Counted from the first letter of the stretch, positions 22,746 to 32,184 are shown. The stretch is 64,000 nucleotides of DNA from an uncultured Ruminococcus sp. (GCA_902785355.1 CACZYF010000001.1:1-64000); one strand, 5' to 3'. Numbers and translations: made by a program. The notes: generated from the sequence alone by a model not told the origin.

Positions 22746-24254
22746 CTACAGGATATAGGCGACTCCGACAACGATCGCGGCGATCAGCGCGACGATCAGC
22801 AGGTGGCGGATCTTCTGGTCAAACAGCAAGCCGATAAACTCGCGGATAAAGGCATTCGGGAAGAAATACCACTTTGTCTTAGCGGAGATGCCCTGCGCCT
22901 TGAAGCCGTTTTTGTCCGCGAGGATATAGCCGCGGAAAATATGGTAGTTCGTGGTGGAAAAAGCGATCTTCTGCTCCTCAAAATCATCGGTATCGTCCAT
23001 GATGCGATCACGGGAGAACTGCATGTTCTGGAAGGTGTTCACGCTCTTGTCCTCGCGCACAATGCGCTCGGGCTCGACGCCCTGCTCGATCAGGTAGCGC
23101 TCCATCGCCTCGCCCTCGGAGATGATCTCGTCACTGCCCTGACCGCCGGAGGGAACGAAGCGCGCGTGCTTACCGGTCTCTTCAAACTGCTTCTTCTCAA
23201 AGCTCAGTGCGCTGTCGACTCGTCCGCGCAGCAGCGGCGTGAGTGTTCCGTCCCTGCGGATCGCACAGCCGAGAATGATGATATAGTCGCGGTCGAGCGG
23301 CGGGGTGTGTCGTGTAGAGATAAAGGCACAGGCTGAGGTCGAAAGAAGCATGCACTCGAAGTAGGTCACGACGAAGCTCATGATGTTGCGAATATGCCAT
23401 ATCAACGTTGTATTTTCAAACGGATTAATATGGAAAAGTCTGTAATTGAGCGAAAAGACCAACGCTAAAAGCCACACAACACTGATCGCGATACCCAGCG
23501 CGTTCACCGGACGGAAGCCCTCGTGACGGAGCAGCCAGATATTGCTGACCGACAGCGCCACTGCCATCACCAGCATGACTGGCAACATCAGGACAAGGAA
23601 CCATTCGCCCGTCTCCGTCAGTAAGCTGACCAGCGCCGAGAAGGAGCCGACCACGTTGTTCATCCACTTATAGACGATGATCGCGAGAAGTACAGCGAGA
23701 AACAGCGAGATACCGCCGTAAGCAACCATCGAATAGGAGTAATCGCTCTTTTTGTAACACTCGTAGAAGGAGTACAGCATCACGACGAGTACCGCCGCGA
23801 TATAGCCGAGGAACAGCCATGTGACGACCTCGTACCCGCTGAAATTCGTATTATAATCCCTGTGCTCGATGATCACGCCCGTCATGGTGACATCCACATG
23901 AGAGTTTTTTATACGGTTGGGCTTTCCTTCCTCATCGTACGTCGTTATCGTAATGTCAGCGCTGCCTTTTTTTACGGAGCTCAGCTTGATAATCAGCTCC
24001 TGCTCATCGGAAAGCTCCAGCGACTCAATACGCACCACACCTTCGGGCTCGGCAGCGACCTCGGTGTCGTTGAAATCCGGCCCGGCCTCATCGGTAAAAT
24101 AAGTGAATGTATGCATATCATAACGATCGCCCACGATATCCATATAACGAATCCCGAAAACGATAAGAACGACCGCAAGGATGTTAAGAAAGATAAAGCG
24201 ACGTTTGATCTTTCGCCGTTTCTTCACGCGTGTATTTTTCGTCATTTGGCTCAC
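22746..24254 (-). CDS. Multi-pass membrane protein with C-terminal YdcF/SanA (DUF218) domain
   Basis: A 502-aa protein. An N-terminal helix (about 20-38) precedes an extracytoplasmic domain (about 40-130), then 5-6 membrane helices (about 140-320), and finally a DUF218/YdcF domain: YIIILGCAIRRDGTLTPLLR, ARFVPSGGQGSDEIISEGEA, and the STTNYHIFRG nucleotide-like loop. Relatives (ElyC, SanA) affect envelope polymer synthesis and vancomycin sensitivity. The start is GTG at 24254 or ATG at 24245, with no strong Shine-Dalgarno for either. Function: envelope-related, inferred. Confidence 0.83.
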   Translation of the reverse strand: MSQMTKNTRVKKRRKIKRRFIFLNILAVVLIVFGIRYMDIVGDRYDMHTFTYFTDEAGPDFNDTEVAAEPEGVVRIESLELSDEQELIIKLSSVKKGSADITITTYDEEGKPNRIKNSHVDVTMTGVIIEHRDYNTNFSGYEVVTWLFLGYIAAVLVVMLYSFYECYKKSDYSYSMVAYGGISLFLAVLLAIIVYKWMNNVVGSFSALVSLLTETGEWFLVLMLPVMLVMAVALSVSNIWLLRHEGFRPVNALGIAISVVWLLALVFSLNYRLFHINPFENTTLIWHIRNIMSFVVTYFECMLLSTSACAFISTRHTPPLDRDYIIILGCAIRRDGTLTPLLRGRVDSALSFEKKQFEETGKHARFVPSGGQGSDEIISEGEAMERYLIEQGVEPERIVREDKSVNTFQNMQFSRDRIMDDTDDFEEQKIAFSTTNYHIFRGYILADKNGFKAQGISAKTKWYFFPNAFIREFIGLLFDQKIRHLLIVALIAAIVVGVAYIL

Positions 24255-24279
24255 ACCGTTTCCATAAATTTACCTTATC

Positions 24280-24308
24280 ATTGTAGCATTTTCGGATTAA
24301 GGTTGCAA
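24280..24308 (-). promoter_or_regulatory. Promoter of the YdcF-like gene
   Basis: Minus-strand TTGCAA (24303-24308), 17-bp spacer, TACAAT (24280-24285). Confidence 0.5.
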
Positions 24309-24348
24309 CCGATTCGGTAGTATTTTCAATAACAATCCTGTAATATAG

Positions 24349-24373
24349 AAGGGGCTGAGATGATCAGCCCCTT
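24349..24373 (-). terminator. Terminator of the galactose operon
   Basis: Perfect 10-bp stem AAGGGGCTGA/TCAGCCCCTT with a 5-nt loop, immediately past the last gene. The T-run is weak. Confidence 0.6.
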
Positions 24374-24378
24374 AACGT

Positions 24379-24831
24379 TTATAAATAATCTGTCAGCATT
24401 TCATCAACGAGCTGCGCCGCGCGTCGACAGAGTTCGGGACAGGGGCGCTTCCTGTAATACGCCGCCGTTCGTTCCTCCGGATCGCCGCCGTCAGTCTTTT
24501 GCACGCCCGAGAGCAGCTCGCGGCATACGATTGAGCCATGCTCCTTGCGGAATCGTCGCGCAAGCTCCTGTATCAGGTGATAATGCGCCTTCTTCGCCTC
24601 ACGGTCATCGGGATCGGAATAACCCTTCAACAGCCCGAGCACCATCGAAGCGCCGCTGACAGCGCCGCAGACCTCGCGCAATCTGCCTAAGCCGCCGCCG
24701 AACGACGAGCTCAACCGCAGGGCGGTATCGCCGTCGAGTCCCGTGAGATCGGAGAACGCGAGCAACACACTCTGGGCGCAGTTATAGCCCTGTCGGAAGT
24801 ATTCCTCCGCGAGACTGCCGTGATCCGTCAT
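24379..24831 (-). CDS. C_GCAxxG_C_C family redox-type protein
   Basis: A 150-aa protein of the C-GCAxxG-C-C family, with the spaced cysteines YNCAQSV, EVCGAVSGASMVLGL, VCRELLSG and CPELCRRAAQLVDEML. The family is small, cysteine-rich and often next to redox or metal proteins; biochemical function is not established. The start at 24831 overlaps the stop of the GH2 gene (ATGA), so it is the third gene of the galT-GH2 operon, an unexpected partner for sugar enzymes. Confidence 0.87.
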   Translation of the reverse strand: MTDHGSLAEEYFRQGYNCAQSVLLAFSDLTGLDGDTALRLSSSFGGGLGRLREVCGAVSGASMVLGLLKGYSDPDDREAKKAHYHLIQELARRFRKEHGSIVCRELLSGVQKTDGGDPEERTAAYYRKRPCPELCRRAAQLVDEMLTDYL

Positions 24832-27239
24832 GCCTTGACCTCGATACAAAAGCGCACAGTCACGCTGTCACAGCCCTCCGCGCTCAGGGTGAGGGTGCCC
24901 TCCCCCGCCGTACCGACGGTACGGACATACACGCCGCCCATACCCGCGCGCAGGATGACGGGAGACTCGCCGATCAGCTCGATATCGCCGCTGACCTGAG
25001 CATTGACAGCGCCGAAGAAGTACGGCATATCGTTGCCGTTCTGGTCAGTCATGCGGATACGAACCGCCGCGACGTCGTAGGTCTGTGCCTCGACAAGCTC
25101 GGTATGGTCGACCTGTGCGGTCAGGACGCGCTTCTCGAACGGAGAAACGCGCAGCTCCTTGACGAGCTTGCCGTCTTTATAGGCTTCGAGGCGGAACACG
25201 GTGCTCTTGTCGCCCCAGTTACCGATGTACTTACCGTACAGGCGGTAGGCGGCGTCGTGATCCATCCCGTAGCGCATCATCAGGTAAGCCGCCTTGCCCT
25301 TGGCGTCAACGGAAAGATTGTTCATGCCGAAGCGGGAGCTTTCGTTGAGGATATCCTTGACATACTCCGCCTGCTTCGGGGTGAAATCCTCGTTCTCGGC
25401 GATCCGGTCGCCGATATAATCGGTGATCTCGATAGGCGGGAACTTGAGATGCGGGAAGTCCGTTCCCTCGTGGGTATATTCATGGATAAAGGAATCGTTC
25501 TTATAGAAACGCACGCTGTCGGCGTTGGTAAGGATATAGACGCGTCCTCGGTTGGTGGCGGGGTGGTCGCCGATATCCATGGAGGAGCTCAGCTGTAGGA
25601 TCGGCTGATCGCTGTCCTGGATCGCGTAGAGCTCAGCGGCAAGCTTCTTGTTACGGAACATATCACATACGCCGTGGTAGCAGATACGGTCGCCGGAGCC
25701 GAACTCCTTATGGGTGTTATAATCGAACATGCACCATGCAAAGGAACCGGCGATATCGTCGTAGGAGGCGACAGCATCGAGCGTGCGCGCGTGACGGAGC
25801 ATGTGCTCGAGGCGGTGTTCCTCATCGTCATACGCCTTGGTGGAGTACATGTGACCGCCGTACTCCGACACAAGATATGCTTTCTCAACATCAGAGGTGA
25901 CTGCCCTCTTCGGCTCACATCCGGGCTGTACGCCGTCGTGTACAAAATCATTATAGGTATAGACATCCTCGAGCAGTTCGCTGTTCTTGTGACAGCGAAC
26001 GCCGCCGGTGGCGCGTGTCGGGTCGAGGCTGCGTGCGGCTTCATTCGTCCTGACATAAAAGTCATGATCGTCTTGACTTTCATTGATACGAACGCCCCAG
26101 AGGATGATCGAGGGATGGTTGCGGTACTCGCGCACCATCTCCCTGACCGCTTCTACGCCGACATCCTTCCACTCGTCGTCGCCGAGATTCTGCCAGCCCG
26201 GCGCTTCGGTAAAGACGGGCATACCGAGCTCGTCACAGCGCCCGATGAAGTGGTGCGACTGGGGATAGTGGGAGGTGCGAACGGCGTTACAGCCGAGCTC
26301 TCCCTTCAACAGATCGGCGTCCATCCGCTGCATGGAGCGCGGCATCGCATAGCCGACGTAGGGATAGGACTGGTGGCGGTTCAGACCGCGCAGCTTGAAG
26401 CGTCTGCCGTTGAGGAAGAAGCCGTCCTTTCTGAACTCCGCACGGCGGAAACCGACTCTGCGGGTCAGCGTATCGATCACGACGCCGTCCCTGATCAACT
26501 CGGCTTTCAGCTCATACAGAGCGGGAGAGAGCGGATCCCACAGGTGGACGCGGGGCACCTTCAGCGTATAATCACTGCCGACGGCAAAGGTCGCTTCAGC
26601 GAGAGCGGTTTTTCCGCCCTTTTCCGTTAATGACAGGCGGATCTCATCAGCCTCGCCGACAAGGTCGATCTCGCAGTCGACCGTACCCTCAAAGGTCAGA
26701 CCCGCTACGAGCTTCGGGTTCATCCGCGGAGTGACGCGGATGGTATCGGGGATCGAGGGCTTGGCGAACACATCGTCGATATAGCTCTGCTCACGGTACT
26801 CGAGCCTTACCTCGCGGTAGAGTCCGCCGTAGGTCAGGTAGTCGATGACCTTACCGAAGGGCGGGAAGTTCAGGTTCTCGCGGGTATCGAGCTCCACGAC
26901 CAGCAGCGGCGAGAGGTTATCGGTAACGAGCTCGAACTCAAAGGAGGTATAGCCGCTCTTGTGCTCGCCGATCAGCTCACCGTCGAGATAGACCCGCGCG
27001 TAATGCGCCGCCGCGCCGAAGCAGATAAACGCTCTGCGATCGCCGCGGGCGCTCAGGTCGAGCCGCTTGCGGTAGCCGCAGACCATCTGGTAGATGCTCT
27101 CGTCAAAATAGTTATATGGCGTGACCTTACAGGTGTGCGGCAGGCGCACCGCCTCCGCTTTGCCCTCTCCGCGTAAGAACGCGATATCAAATGCGGGAGT
27201 GAACTCCCAGTCATTATTTATATGTAGTATCTGTCGCAT
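24828..27239 (-). CDS. Glycoside hydrolase family 2 (beta-galactosidase-like)
   Basis: An 803-aa GH2 enzyme. It has a jelly-roll N-terminal domain (about 1-170, with ARVYLDGELIGEHKSGYTSF), an immunoglobulin-like domain (about 180-270), and a TIM barrel (about 275-570) with the acid/base Glu in WGVRINESQDDHD and nucleophile Glu in YLVSEYGGHMYS. A C-terminal Ig-like part follows. No signal peptide, so it is cytoplasmic and hydrolyses imported galactosides. It lies 18 nt after galT, which fits release of galactose feeding the Leloir pathway. Beta-glucuronidase is a possible alternative. Confidence 0.88.
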   Translation of the reverse strand: MRQILHINNDWEFTPAFDIAFLRGEGKAEAVRLPHTCKVTPYNYFDESIYQMVCGYRKRLDLSARGDRRAFICFGAAAHYARVYLDGELIGEHKSGYTSFEFELVTDNLSPLLVVELDTRENLNFPPFGKVIDYLTYGGLYREVRLEYREQSYIDDVFAKPSIPDTIRVTPRMNPKLVAGLTFEGTVDCEIDLVGEADEIRLSLTEKGGKTALAEATFAVGSDYTLKVPRVHLWDPLSPALYELKAELIRDGVVIDTLTRRVGFRRAEFRKDGFFLNGRRFKLRGLNRHQSYPYVGYAMPRSMQRMDADLLKGELGCNAVRTSHYPQSHHFIGRCDELGMPVFTEAPGWQNLGDDEWKDVGVEAVREMVREYRNHPSIILWGVRINESQDDHDFYVRTNEAARSLDPTRATGGVRCHKNSELLEDVYTYNDFVHDGVQPGCEPKRAVTSDVEKAYLVSEYGGHMYSTKAYDDEEHRLEHMLRHARTLDAVASYDDIAGSFAWCMFDYNTHKEFGSGDRICYHGVCDMFRNKKLAAELYAIQDSDQPILQLSSSMDIGDHPATNRGRVYILTNADSVRFYKNDSFIHEYTHEGTDFPHLKFPPIEITDYIGDRIAENEDFTPKQAEYVKDILNESSRFGMNNLSVDAKGKAAYLMMRYGMDHDAAYRLYGKYIGNWGDKSTVFRLEAYKDGKLVKELRVSPFEKRVLTAQVDHTELVEAQTYDVAAVRIRMTDQNGNDMPYFFGAVNAQVSGDIELIGESPVILRAGMGGVYVRTVGTAGEGTLTLSAEGCDSVTVRFCIEVKA

Positions 27240-27257
27240 AAAATCCTCACTGATTGA

Positions 27258-28748
27258 TCACAGAGAATTGATGAAGCGCATGAACGCCGCCTGTCCCTCT
27301 TCGTCGCGCTTGAATACGCCGGCGTCGCAGAGGACCTGTTCGAACACTGCTCCGACCTCGGCGCGGATGATCTCCATCGCGTTTTCGGCGCAGAACTCGG
27401 GATGGCGCGGCATGAACTCAGCCGCCCACGCGGCGTGACTCGCCGTCTGCGGATTTTTTGAGAGATCGGCGCCGCTGAGCAGGGCGTCCCTGACCGCCTC
27501 GAGCTCGGTCGCGAGGCGTGCGGGCAGTACCGCGAGACCCATGACCTCGATCAGACCGATATTCTCCTTCTTGATATGGTGAAGGGTGGGGTTCGGATGA
27601 TACACGCCGAGGGGTCTGTCCTCGGAGGTGATGTTGTTGCGCAGTACCAGATCGCACTCGAACAGCCCTTCCTTCATCCTCGCGATCGGGGTGATCGTGT
27701 TATGAGGCGTGCCGTCGGTAAAGGCGAAGATGTTCGCGCTCTCGTCGGTATAAGCACGCCACGCCTTGAGGATCACGGCGCTCGCCTGTGAGAGCTGCGC
27801 CTTGTCGGCGCTGCGCAGACGGATCACCGACATCGGCCACTTGACCGTCGCGGCATGGACGTCGGGATAATCGGACAGGGTGAAGCCGTGCTCCTCGGGC
27901 GCTTTCGCCATCGCGAAGGTGTAGTGACCGCCCTGAAAATGCTCGTGAGAGAGGATCGAACCGCCGACGATGGGGAGATCGGCATTGGAGCCGACAAAGT
28001 AATGCGGGAACTGACCGATGAAGTCGAAAAGCTTGCGGAATACCGCCGCGTCGATGACCATCGGGATATGCTTGCTGTTAAAGACGATGCAGTGCTCGTT
28101 GTAGTAGCCGTAGGGCGAATACTGTAGGTACCAGTCGCCGTCGTTGATCGTGATGGGAATGGGGCGCAGGTTCTGGCGCGCGGGATGGTTCTGACGGCCG
28201 GCGTAGCCCATATTCTCGGCGCAAAGCTGACACTTCGGATACGCGACGGAGGCGGAGGCGCCCGCCTTGGCGATATCGCGGGGATCCTTCTCGGGCTTTG
28301 AGCGGTTGATGGTGATGTCAAGCGTGCCGAATTCGGACTCATATGTCCACTTGACGTCCTTTCTGATCCTTCCGGCACGGACGTAATTCAGCTTTTGGCT
28401 GATATCAAAGTACCAGTCCGTCGCCGTCTTCGGCGATTCCCGATACTTCTCCCAAAAATCTCGGATGATCTCGCGCGGCATCGGGGTGAGGATGCCCATG
28501 AGCTTGGTATCGAAGAGATCGCGGTTGGCGGTGGTGTCCTCGATCACGCCGTTCGCGCAGGCGTAGTCGATCAGCGGCTGCAGAATCTCGTCGATCTCGG
28601 CGTCGGCGCCGTCGACGGGCTCGTCCTGCCAGTCACATACATGCAGCGCGTCCATCAGCATGTTACGGACGACCAGCTCGTCGTCGCGGGTGATCAGAGC
28701 GTTCTTGACCGAATATTCGATCAGTCGTTGGATGTCTTTGCAAATCAT
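27258..28748 (-). CDS. galT: UDP-glucose-hexose-1-phosphate uridylyltransferase, class II
   Basis: 496 aa, the size of the Firmicutes-type (class II) GalT. Landmarks are NRDLFDTKLMGILTPMPREI, CQLCAENMGYAGRQNHPARQ, ILSHEHFQGGHYTFAMAKA and GVYHPNPTLHHIKKENIGLI. It swaps UMP between UDP-glucose and galactose-1-phosphate. AAAGGAG lies 7 nt upstream of the ATG. It is the first gene of an operon with a GH2 glycosidase and a C_GCAxxG protein. Confidence 0.95.
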   Translation of the reverse strand: MICKDIQRLIEYSVKNALITRDDELVVRNMLMDALHVCDWQDEPVDGADAEIDEILQPLIDYACANGVIEDTTANRDLFDTKLMGILTPMPREIIRDFWEKYRESPKTATDWYFDISQKLNYVRAGRIRKDVKWTYESEFGTLDITINRSKPEKDPRDIAKAGASASVAYPKCQLCAENMGYAGRQNHPARQNLRPIPITINDGDWYLQYSPYGYYNEHCIVFNSKHIPMVIDAAVFRKLFDFIGQFPHYFVGSNADLPIVGGSILSHEHFQGGHYTFAMAKAPEEHGFTLSDYPDVHAATVKWPMSVIRLRSADKAQLSQASAVILKAWRAYTDESANIFAFTDGTPHNTITPIARMKEGLFECDLVLRNNITSEDRPLGVYHPNPTLHHIKKENIGLIEVMGLAVLPARLATELEAVRDALLSGADLSKNPQTASHAAWAAEFMPRHPEFCAENAMEIIRAEVGAVFEQVLCDAGVFKRDEEGQAAFMRFINSL

Positions 28749-28852
28749 AATACTGCTCCTTTATGTGGATTTTGCCGGGCGCTTCGGGACGCCGCAGGGC
28801 GATTATTTCTCCCGATCGGCAAGCGTTCACCGTCGGGAATACGTTCATTTTC

Positions 28853-28881
28853 ATGATACTATAAACCGCCTTGTCAGTCAA
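28853..28881 (-). promoter_or_regulatory. Promoter of the galT operon
   Basis: Minus-strand TTGACT (28876-28881), 17-bp spacer, TATCAT (28853-28858), leaving a leader of about 100 nt. Confidence 0.6.
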
Positions 28882-28941
28882 CCGAAAACCCACATTTTCA
28901 CTGAAAAAACAGGCATTTGGAAAGCTTGCTTCTATATACGC

Positions 28942-28971
28942 AAAAAGGCTCCGGAATAACCCGGAGCCTTT
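28942..28971 (-). terminator. Terminator of the Fe-S scaffold/GGGtGRT operon
   Basis: Perfect 11-bp stem AAAGGCTCCGG/CCGGAGCCTTT, followed on the minus strand by TTTTTGCG. Confidence 0.88.
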
Positions 28972-28991
28972 GTTGTCGGAATAGTTGATGC

Positions 28992-29996
28992 TTACAGGCT
29001 GTTCTGAACAGCAACAGCAACTGCGACGGTAGCGCCGACCATGGGGTTGTTGCCCATGCCCAGGAAGCCCATCATCTCAACGTGAGCAGGAACGGAAGAG
29101 GAACCCGCGAACTGAGCGTCGGAATGCATACGGCCCATGGTGTCGGTCATGCCGTAGGAAGCGGGACCCGCAGCCATATTATCGGGATGGAGGGTACGTC
29201 CTGTACCGCCGCCGGAAGCAACGGAGAAGTACTTCTTACCCTGCTCGTTGCACTCCTTCTTGTAGGTGCCTGCAACGGGATGCTGGAAGCGGGTGGGGTT
29301 GGTGGAGTTACCGGTGATGGAGACGTCAACGCCCTCGTGGTGCATGATCGCAACGCCCTCACGGACGTCGTCGGCACCATAGCAGCGGACGTTCGCGCGC
29401 TCGCCGTCGGAGTAAGCGGTCTCCTTAACGATCTTCAGCTCGCCGGTGAAGTAATCGAACTGAGTCTGTACATAGGTGAAGCCGTTGATACGGGAGATGA
29501 TCTGAGCGGCGTCCTTACCGAGGCCGTTCAGGATAACGCGCAGGGGCTGCTGGCGAACCTTGTTCGCGTTGCGGACGATACCGATCGCGCCTTCAGCGGC
29601 TGCGAAGGACTCGTGACCCGCGAGGAACGCGAAGCACTTGGTCTCGTTACTGAGCAGCATCGCGGCGAGGTTACCGTGGCCGATACCGACCTTGCGGTTC
29701 TCGGCAACGGAGCCGTCGATACAGAAGCTCTGCAGACCGATACCGATGTAGCGCGCAGCTTCCTCAGCGTTCTTGGCGCCTGCCTTCAGAGCGATAGCGG
29801 CGCCTACACAGTAAGCCCAGCATACGTTCTCGAAGCAGATGGGCTGGATGCCCTTGGTGATCTCATAGGGGTCGAAGCCCGCTGCCTTACAGATTTCACG
29901 GCTCTCCTCAACGGAGGCGATACCGTACTCGGCTAAAACGCCGTTGATCTTATTGATACGTCTGTCGTAGTTTTCAAATAAAGCCATACTGTGCAC
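28992..29996 (-). CDS. GGGtGRT protein
   Basis: A 334-aa protein of the GGGtGRT family, named for the motif seen here as VASGGGTGRTLHPDNMA. Other landmarks are ENVCWAYCVGAAIALKAGAK and AFLAGHESFAAAEGAIGIVR. No catalytic activity is established. It lies 5 nt downstream of an iron-sulfur scaffold gene, the pairing usually seen for this family, so a role in Fe-S cluster assembly or delivery is inferred. Both genes share the promoter at 30766-30794. Confidence 0.92.
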   Translation of the reverse strand: MHSMALFENYDRRINKINGVLAEYGIASVEESREICKAAGFDPYEITKGIQPICFENVCWAYCVGAAIALKAGAKNAEEAARYIGIGLQSFCIDGSVAENRKVGIGHGNLAAMLLSNETKCFAFLAGHESFAAAEGAIGIVRNANKVRQQPLRVILNGLGKDAAQIISRINGFTYVQTQFDYFTGELKIVKETAYSDGERANVRCYGADDVREGVAIMHHEGVDVSITGNSTNPTRFQHPVAGTYKKECNEQGKKYFSVASGGGTGRTLHPDNMAAGPASYGMTDTMGRMHSDAQFAGSSSVPAHVEMMGFLGMGNNPMVGATVAVAVAVQNSL

Positions 29997-30001
29997 CTCC
30001 C

Positions 30002-30694
30002 TTAGTCCTTGCGGGGGTCAATATACTTGGCAGCGTTATCCCACTGACCATAGTGACCCTTCGCCTTTTCGATCGCTTCGTTGGCGTCCATACCCGCCTT
30101 GATGAAGTCCATCATCTTGCCGAAGCTGATAAACTCGTAACCGATGATCTCGTTGTCCTTGTTCAGGGCGATCTGAGAGCAGTAGCCCTCGGTCATCTCG
30201 AGGTAACGGGGACCCTTTTCGCGGGTAGCGAACATGGTACCCACCTGAGAACGCAGACCCTTACCGAGGTCCTCCATGGAAGCGCCGACGAGCAGGCCGC
30301 CCTCGGAGAAGGCGCTCTGGGTTCTGCCGTAGACGATCTGCAGGAACAGCTCGCGCATAGCGGTGTTGATCGCGTCACATACGAGGTCGGTGTTCAGCGC
30401 CTCTAAGAGGGTCTTGCCGATCAGGATCTCGGACGCCATTGCGGCGGAGTGGGTCATACCGGAGCAGCCGATGGTCTCGACCAGAGCCTCTTCGATGATG
30501 CCCTCTTTCACGTTCAGGGTGAGCTTGCAGGCGCCCTGCTGGGGTGCACACCAGCCGATGCCGTGTGTAAAGCCGGAGATATCCTTGATCTCCTTCGCCT
30601 GTACCCATTGACCCTCCTCGGGGATGGGAGCAGGACCGTGATACGCGCCCTTCGCTACGGGGCACATATTCATTACTTCTGCTGTGTAATTCAT
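30002..30694 (-). CDS. Iron-sulfur cluster assembly scaffold-like protein (IscU/NifU N-terminal type)
   Basis: A 230-aa protein with the IscU/NifU-like region KLTLNVKEGIIEEALVETIG followed by GCSGMTHSAAMASEILIGKTL; its cysteines GWCAPQQGAC, GCSG and LVCDAI are candidate cluster ligands. The C-terminal half is an extension not found in standard IscU. It is cytoplasmic and the first gene of a two-gene operon with the GGGtGRT protein. Confidence 0.88.
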   Translation of the reverse strand: MNYTAEVMNMCPVAKGAYHGPAPIPEEGQWVQAKEIKDISGFTHGIGWCAPQQGACKLTLNVKEGIIEEALVETIGCSGMTHSAAMASEILIGKTLLEALNTDLVCDAINTAMRELFLQIVYGRTQSAFSEGGLLVGASMEDLGKGLRSQVGTMFATREKGPRYLEMTEGYCSQIALNKDNEIIGYEFISFGKMMDFIKAGMDANEAIEKAKGHYGQWDNAAKYIDPRKD

Positions 30695-30765
30695 AAGCTT
30701 GTCCTCCTTTAGAATGAAACAAGTGCCAAATCAACTGTTCCGATGATCTGACTATGCTTATGTTC

Positions 30766-30794
30766 ATTATAGACGAACAGCCGTGATAAGTCAA
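30766..30794 (-). promoter_or_regulatory. Promoter of the Fe-S scaffold/GGGtGRT operon
   Basis: Minus-strand TTGACT (30789-30794), 17-bp spacer, perfect TATAAT (30766-30771). Confidence 0.68.
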
Positions 30795-30846
30795 TACAAT
30801 CTTGATGGAAAACGACAATAAATCGGCGGTTTTTCAGCAAAAACGC

Positions 30847-30875
30847 TTTACATCTTATTACACGTATGCTATGCT
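30847..30875 (+). promoter_or_regulatory. Promoter of the 30908 lipoprotein gene
   Basis: TTTACA (30847-30852), 17-bp spacer, TATGCT (30870-30875), 32 nt before the start codon. Confidence 0.5.
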
Positions 30876-30907
30876 GAATACAACACGACGTAAAGCGGGG
30901 ATGACCG

Positions 30908-31426
30908 ATGACGAAGGCATACAGATTTACGACTTTGATAACGGCGGTGATGATTATGTTCGGGTTATTCGGCTGTACAAACAATGCGCAATTCGATATC
31001 GAGACCTATCTGGACGCGGAGAAGAATACCATGCTGCTCGACTACTATGAGCAGACAGTCGGCACACCGATGAAGCAGCCGTACTATGAGCTTGTGCTGT
31101 ACACCTACTCCGACACGCAATCGACGCTGGAGGAGATCGAAAACGGAGGGATGGACGACGAGACGATCACGCGGTACCTTATCCCGATCGAAGGCGCTCA
31201 GGAAATGCTGACCGCGGTAAAGAAAAGCGGCATGGCGCGCTGGAACAGCCGCGAAGGGATCGCGATATGCGGACGGTCAAACGTCTGTAAGTTTCCGGAC
31301 GGCAACGGCGGCTACACCCGTGTAACGAGCGGTAATATGCCCGAGGACGGTTCGAGAATCTTCGGCGAGATCAAAATCGCCATGCGCAAGTGGATCAGTA
31401 AAGGGACCGTCGTAACAGAACCATGA
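30908..31426 (+). CDS. Predicted lipoprotein, unknown function
   Basis: A 172-aa protein with signal MTKAYRFTTLITAVMIMFGL and lipobox LFGC (Cys 23). The mature part has YYEQTVGTPMKQPYYELVLYT and EGIAICGRSNVCKFPDGNGG; two internal cysteines could form a disulfide. I recognise no family. The start is supported by GGGG 7 nt upstream, its own promoter and a downstream terminator. Confidence 0.75.
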   Translation: MTKAYRFTTLITAVMIMFGLFGCTNNAQFDIETYLDAEKNTMLLDYYEQTVGTPMKQPYYELVLYTYSDTQSTLEEIENGGMDDETITRYLIPIEGAQEMLTAVKKSGMARWNSREGIAICGRSNVCKFPDGNGGYTRVTSGNMPEDGSRIFGEIKIAMRKWISKGTVVTEP

Positions 31427-31443
31427 AATCCGATATAACCGGC

Positions 31444-31477
31444 AACAGCGCTCCTGATGCGGAAGCGCTGTTTTTTT
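31444..31477 (+). terminator. Terminator of the 30908 lipoprotein gene
   Basis: Stem AACAGCGCT/AGCGCTGTT followed by a run of T to 31477. Confidence 0.85.
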
Positions 31478-31495
31478 ATCTCATACTCATTGATT

Positions 31496-32149
31496 TTAAT
31501 CTATTTTTCTGCCCGAAGCGATCTCAAAATGGCATTTGACGATGCCGAGATCCAGCTTGACGAAGGGGCCGTTGGCGCTGACCCTGACCGAGGGCTTATC
31601 GCCGTCAAGGGTGAAGAAAAACTTCTGCTGATTGATCGCCGTAGGCGCAAGCAACGCCGCTTCGATCCCGTCGCGGAACCACCGCGGCATTTCCTTCACA
31701 TCCGTCACATCCTCAGCGCTCTTGGAGCGGCGAGGCGTGCCCTGGGTCACACCGTAGCCGATCGCGATCGAGAGCACCAATCGCTCATCCTCCCCAATCT
31801 CTGCGGTACATCGCTTACGCTTGAAGATGCCCGCCCAGCAGGTATTGAGCCCCAGCGTCTGGGCATACAGCACGAGCTTTTCGCCCGCGTAGCCGCAGAC
31901 CTCGTCGAGGTCATCGCGCTTTCTGCCGACGACAGCGATATAGGCGGGCACACCGCTCCAGCCGGTCAGCTTTGACGCCAGTCCGCCGAACACCTCGCCC
32001 GCGGGCTCGATATACTGCATGCGCAGATCATATTCGCTGTTCAGCTCGTCGATGCGTGCTTGAAGCTTTTCGACAAGCTCCGGGGTGATGGGTCTGTTCT
32101 GATAAGCGCGTACCGAATGGCGCGCCTTGATCGCTTCCATGTCTGTCAT
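31496..32149 (-). CDS. Nitroreductase-family protein (TM1586-like)
   Basis: A 217-aa FMN-dependent nitroreductase-fold protein. The N-terminal MEAIKARHSVRAYQNRPI is the family's phosphate-binding RxSxR segment, and LYAQTLGLNTCWAGIFKRKR and LSIAIGYGVTQGTPRRSK are typical of the Clostridia branch with two tandem half-domains. Likely reduces an electrophilic substrate with NAD(P)H; the true substrate is unknown. CGGAGG lies upstream of the ATG. Confidence 0.88.
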   Translation of the reverse strand: MTDMEAIKARHSVRAYQNRPITPELVEKLQARIDELNSEYDLRMQYIEPAGEVFGGLASKLTGWSGVPAYIAVVGRKRDDLDEVCGYAGEKLVLYAQTLGLNTCWAGIFKRKRCTAEIGEDERLVLSIAIGYGVTQGTPRRSKSAEDVTDVKEMPRWFRDGIEAALLAPTAINQQKFFFTLDGDKPSVRVSANGPFVKLDLGIVKCHFEIASGRKID

Positions 32150-32184
32150 AATGACCTCCGGTTTAATAGGTTAATTCTGATAAT

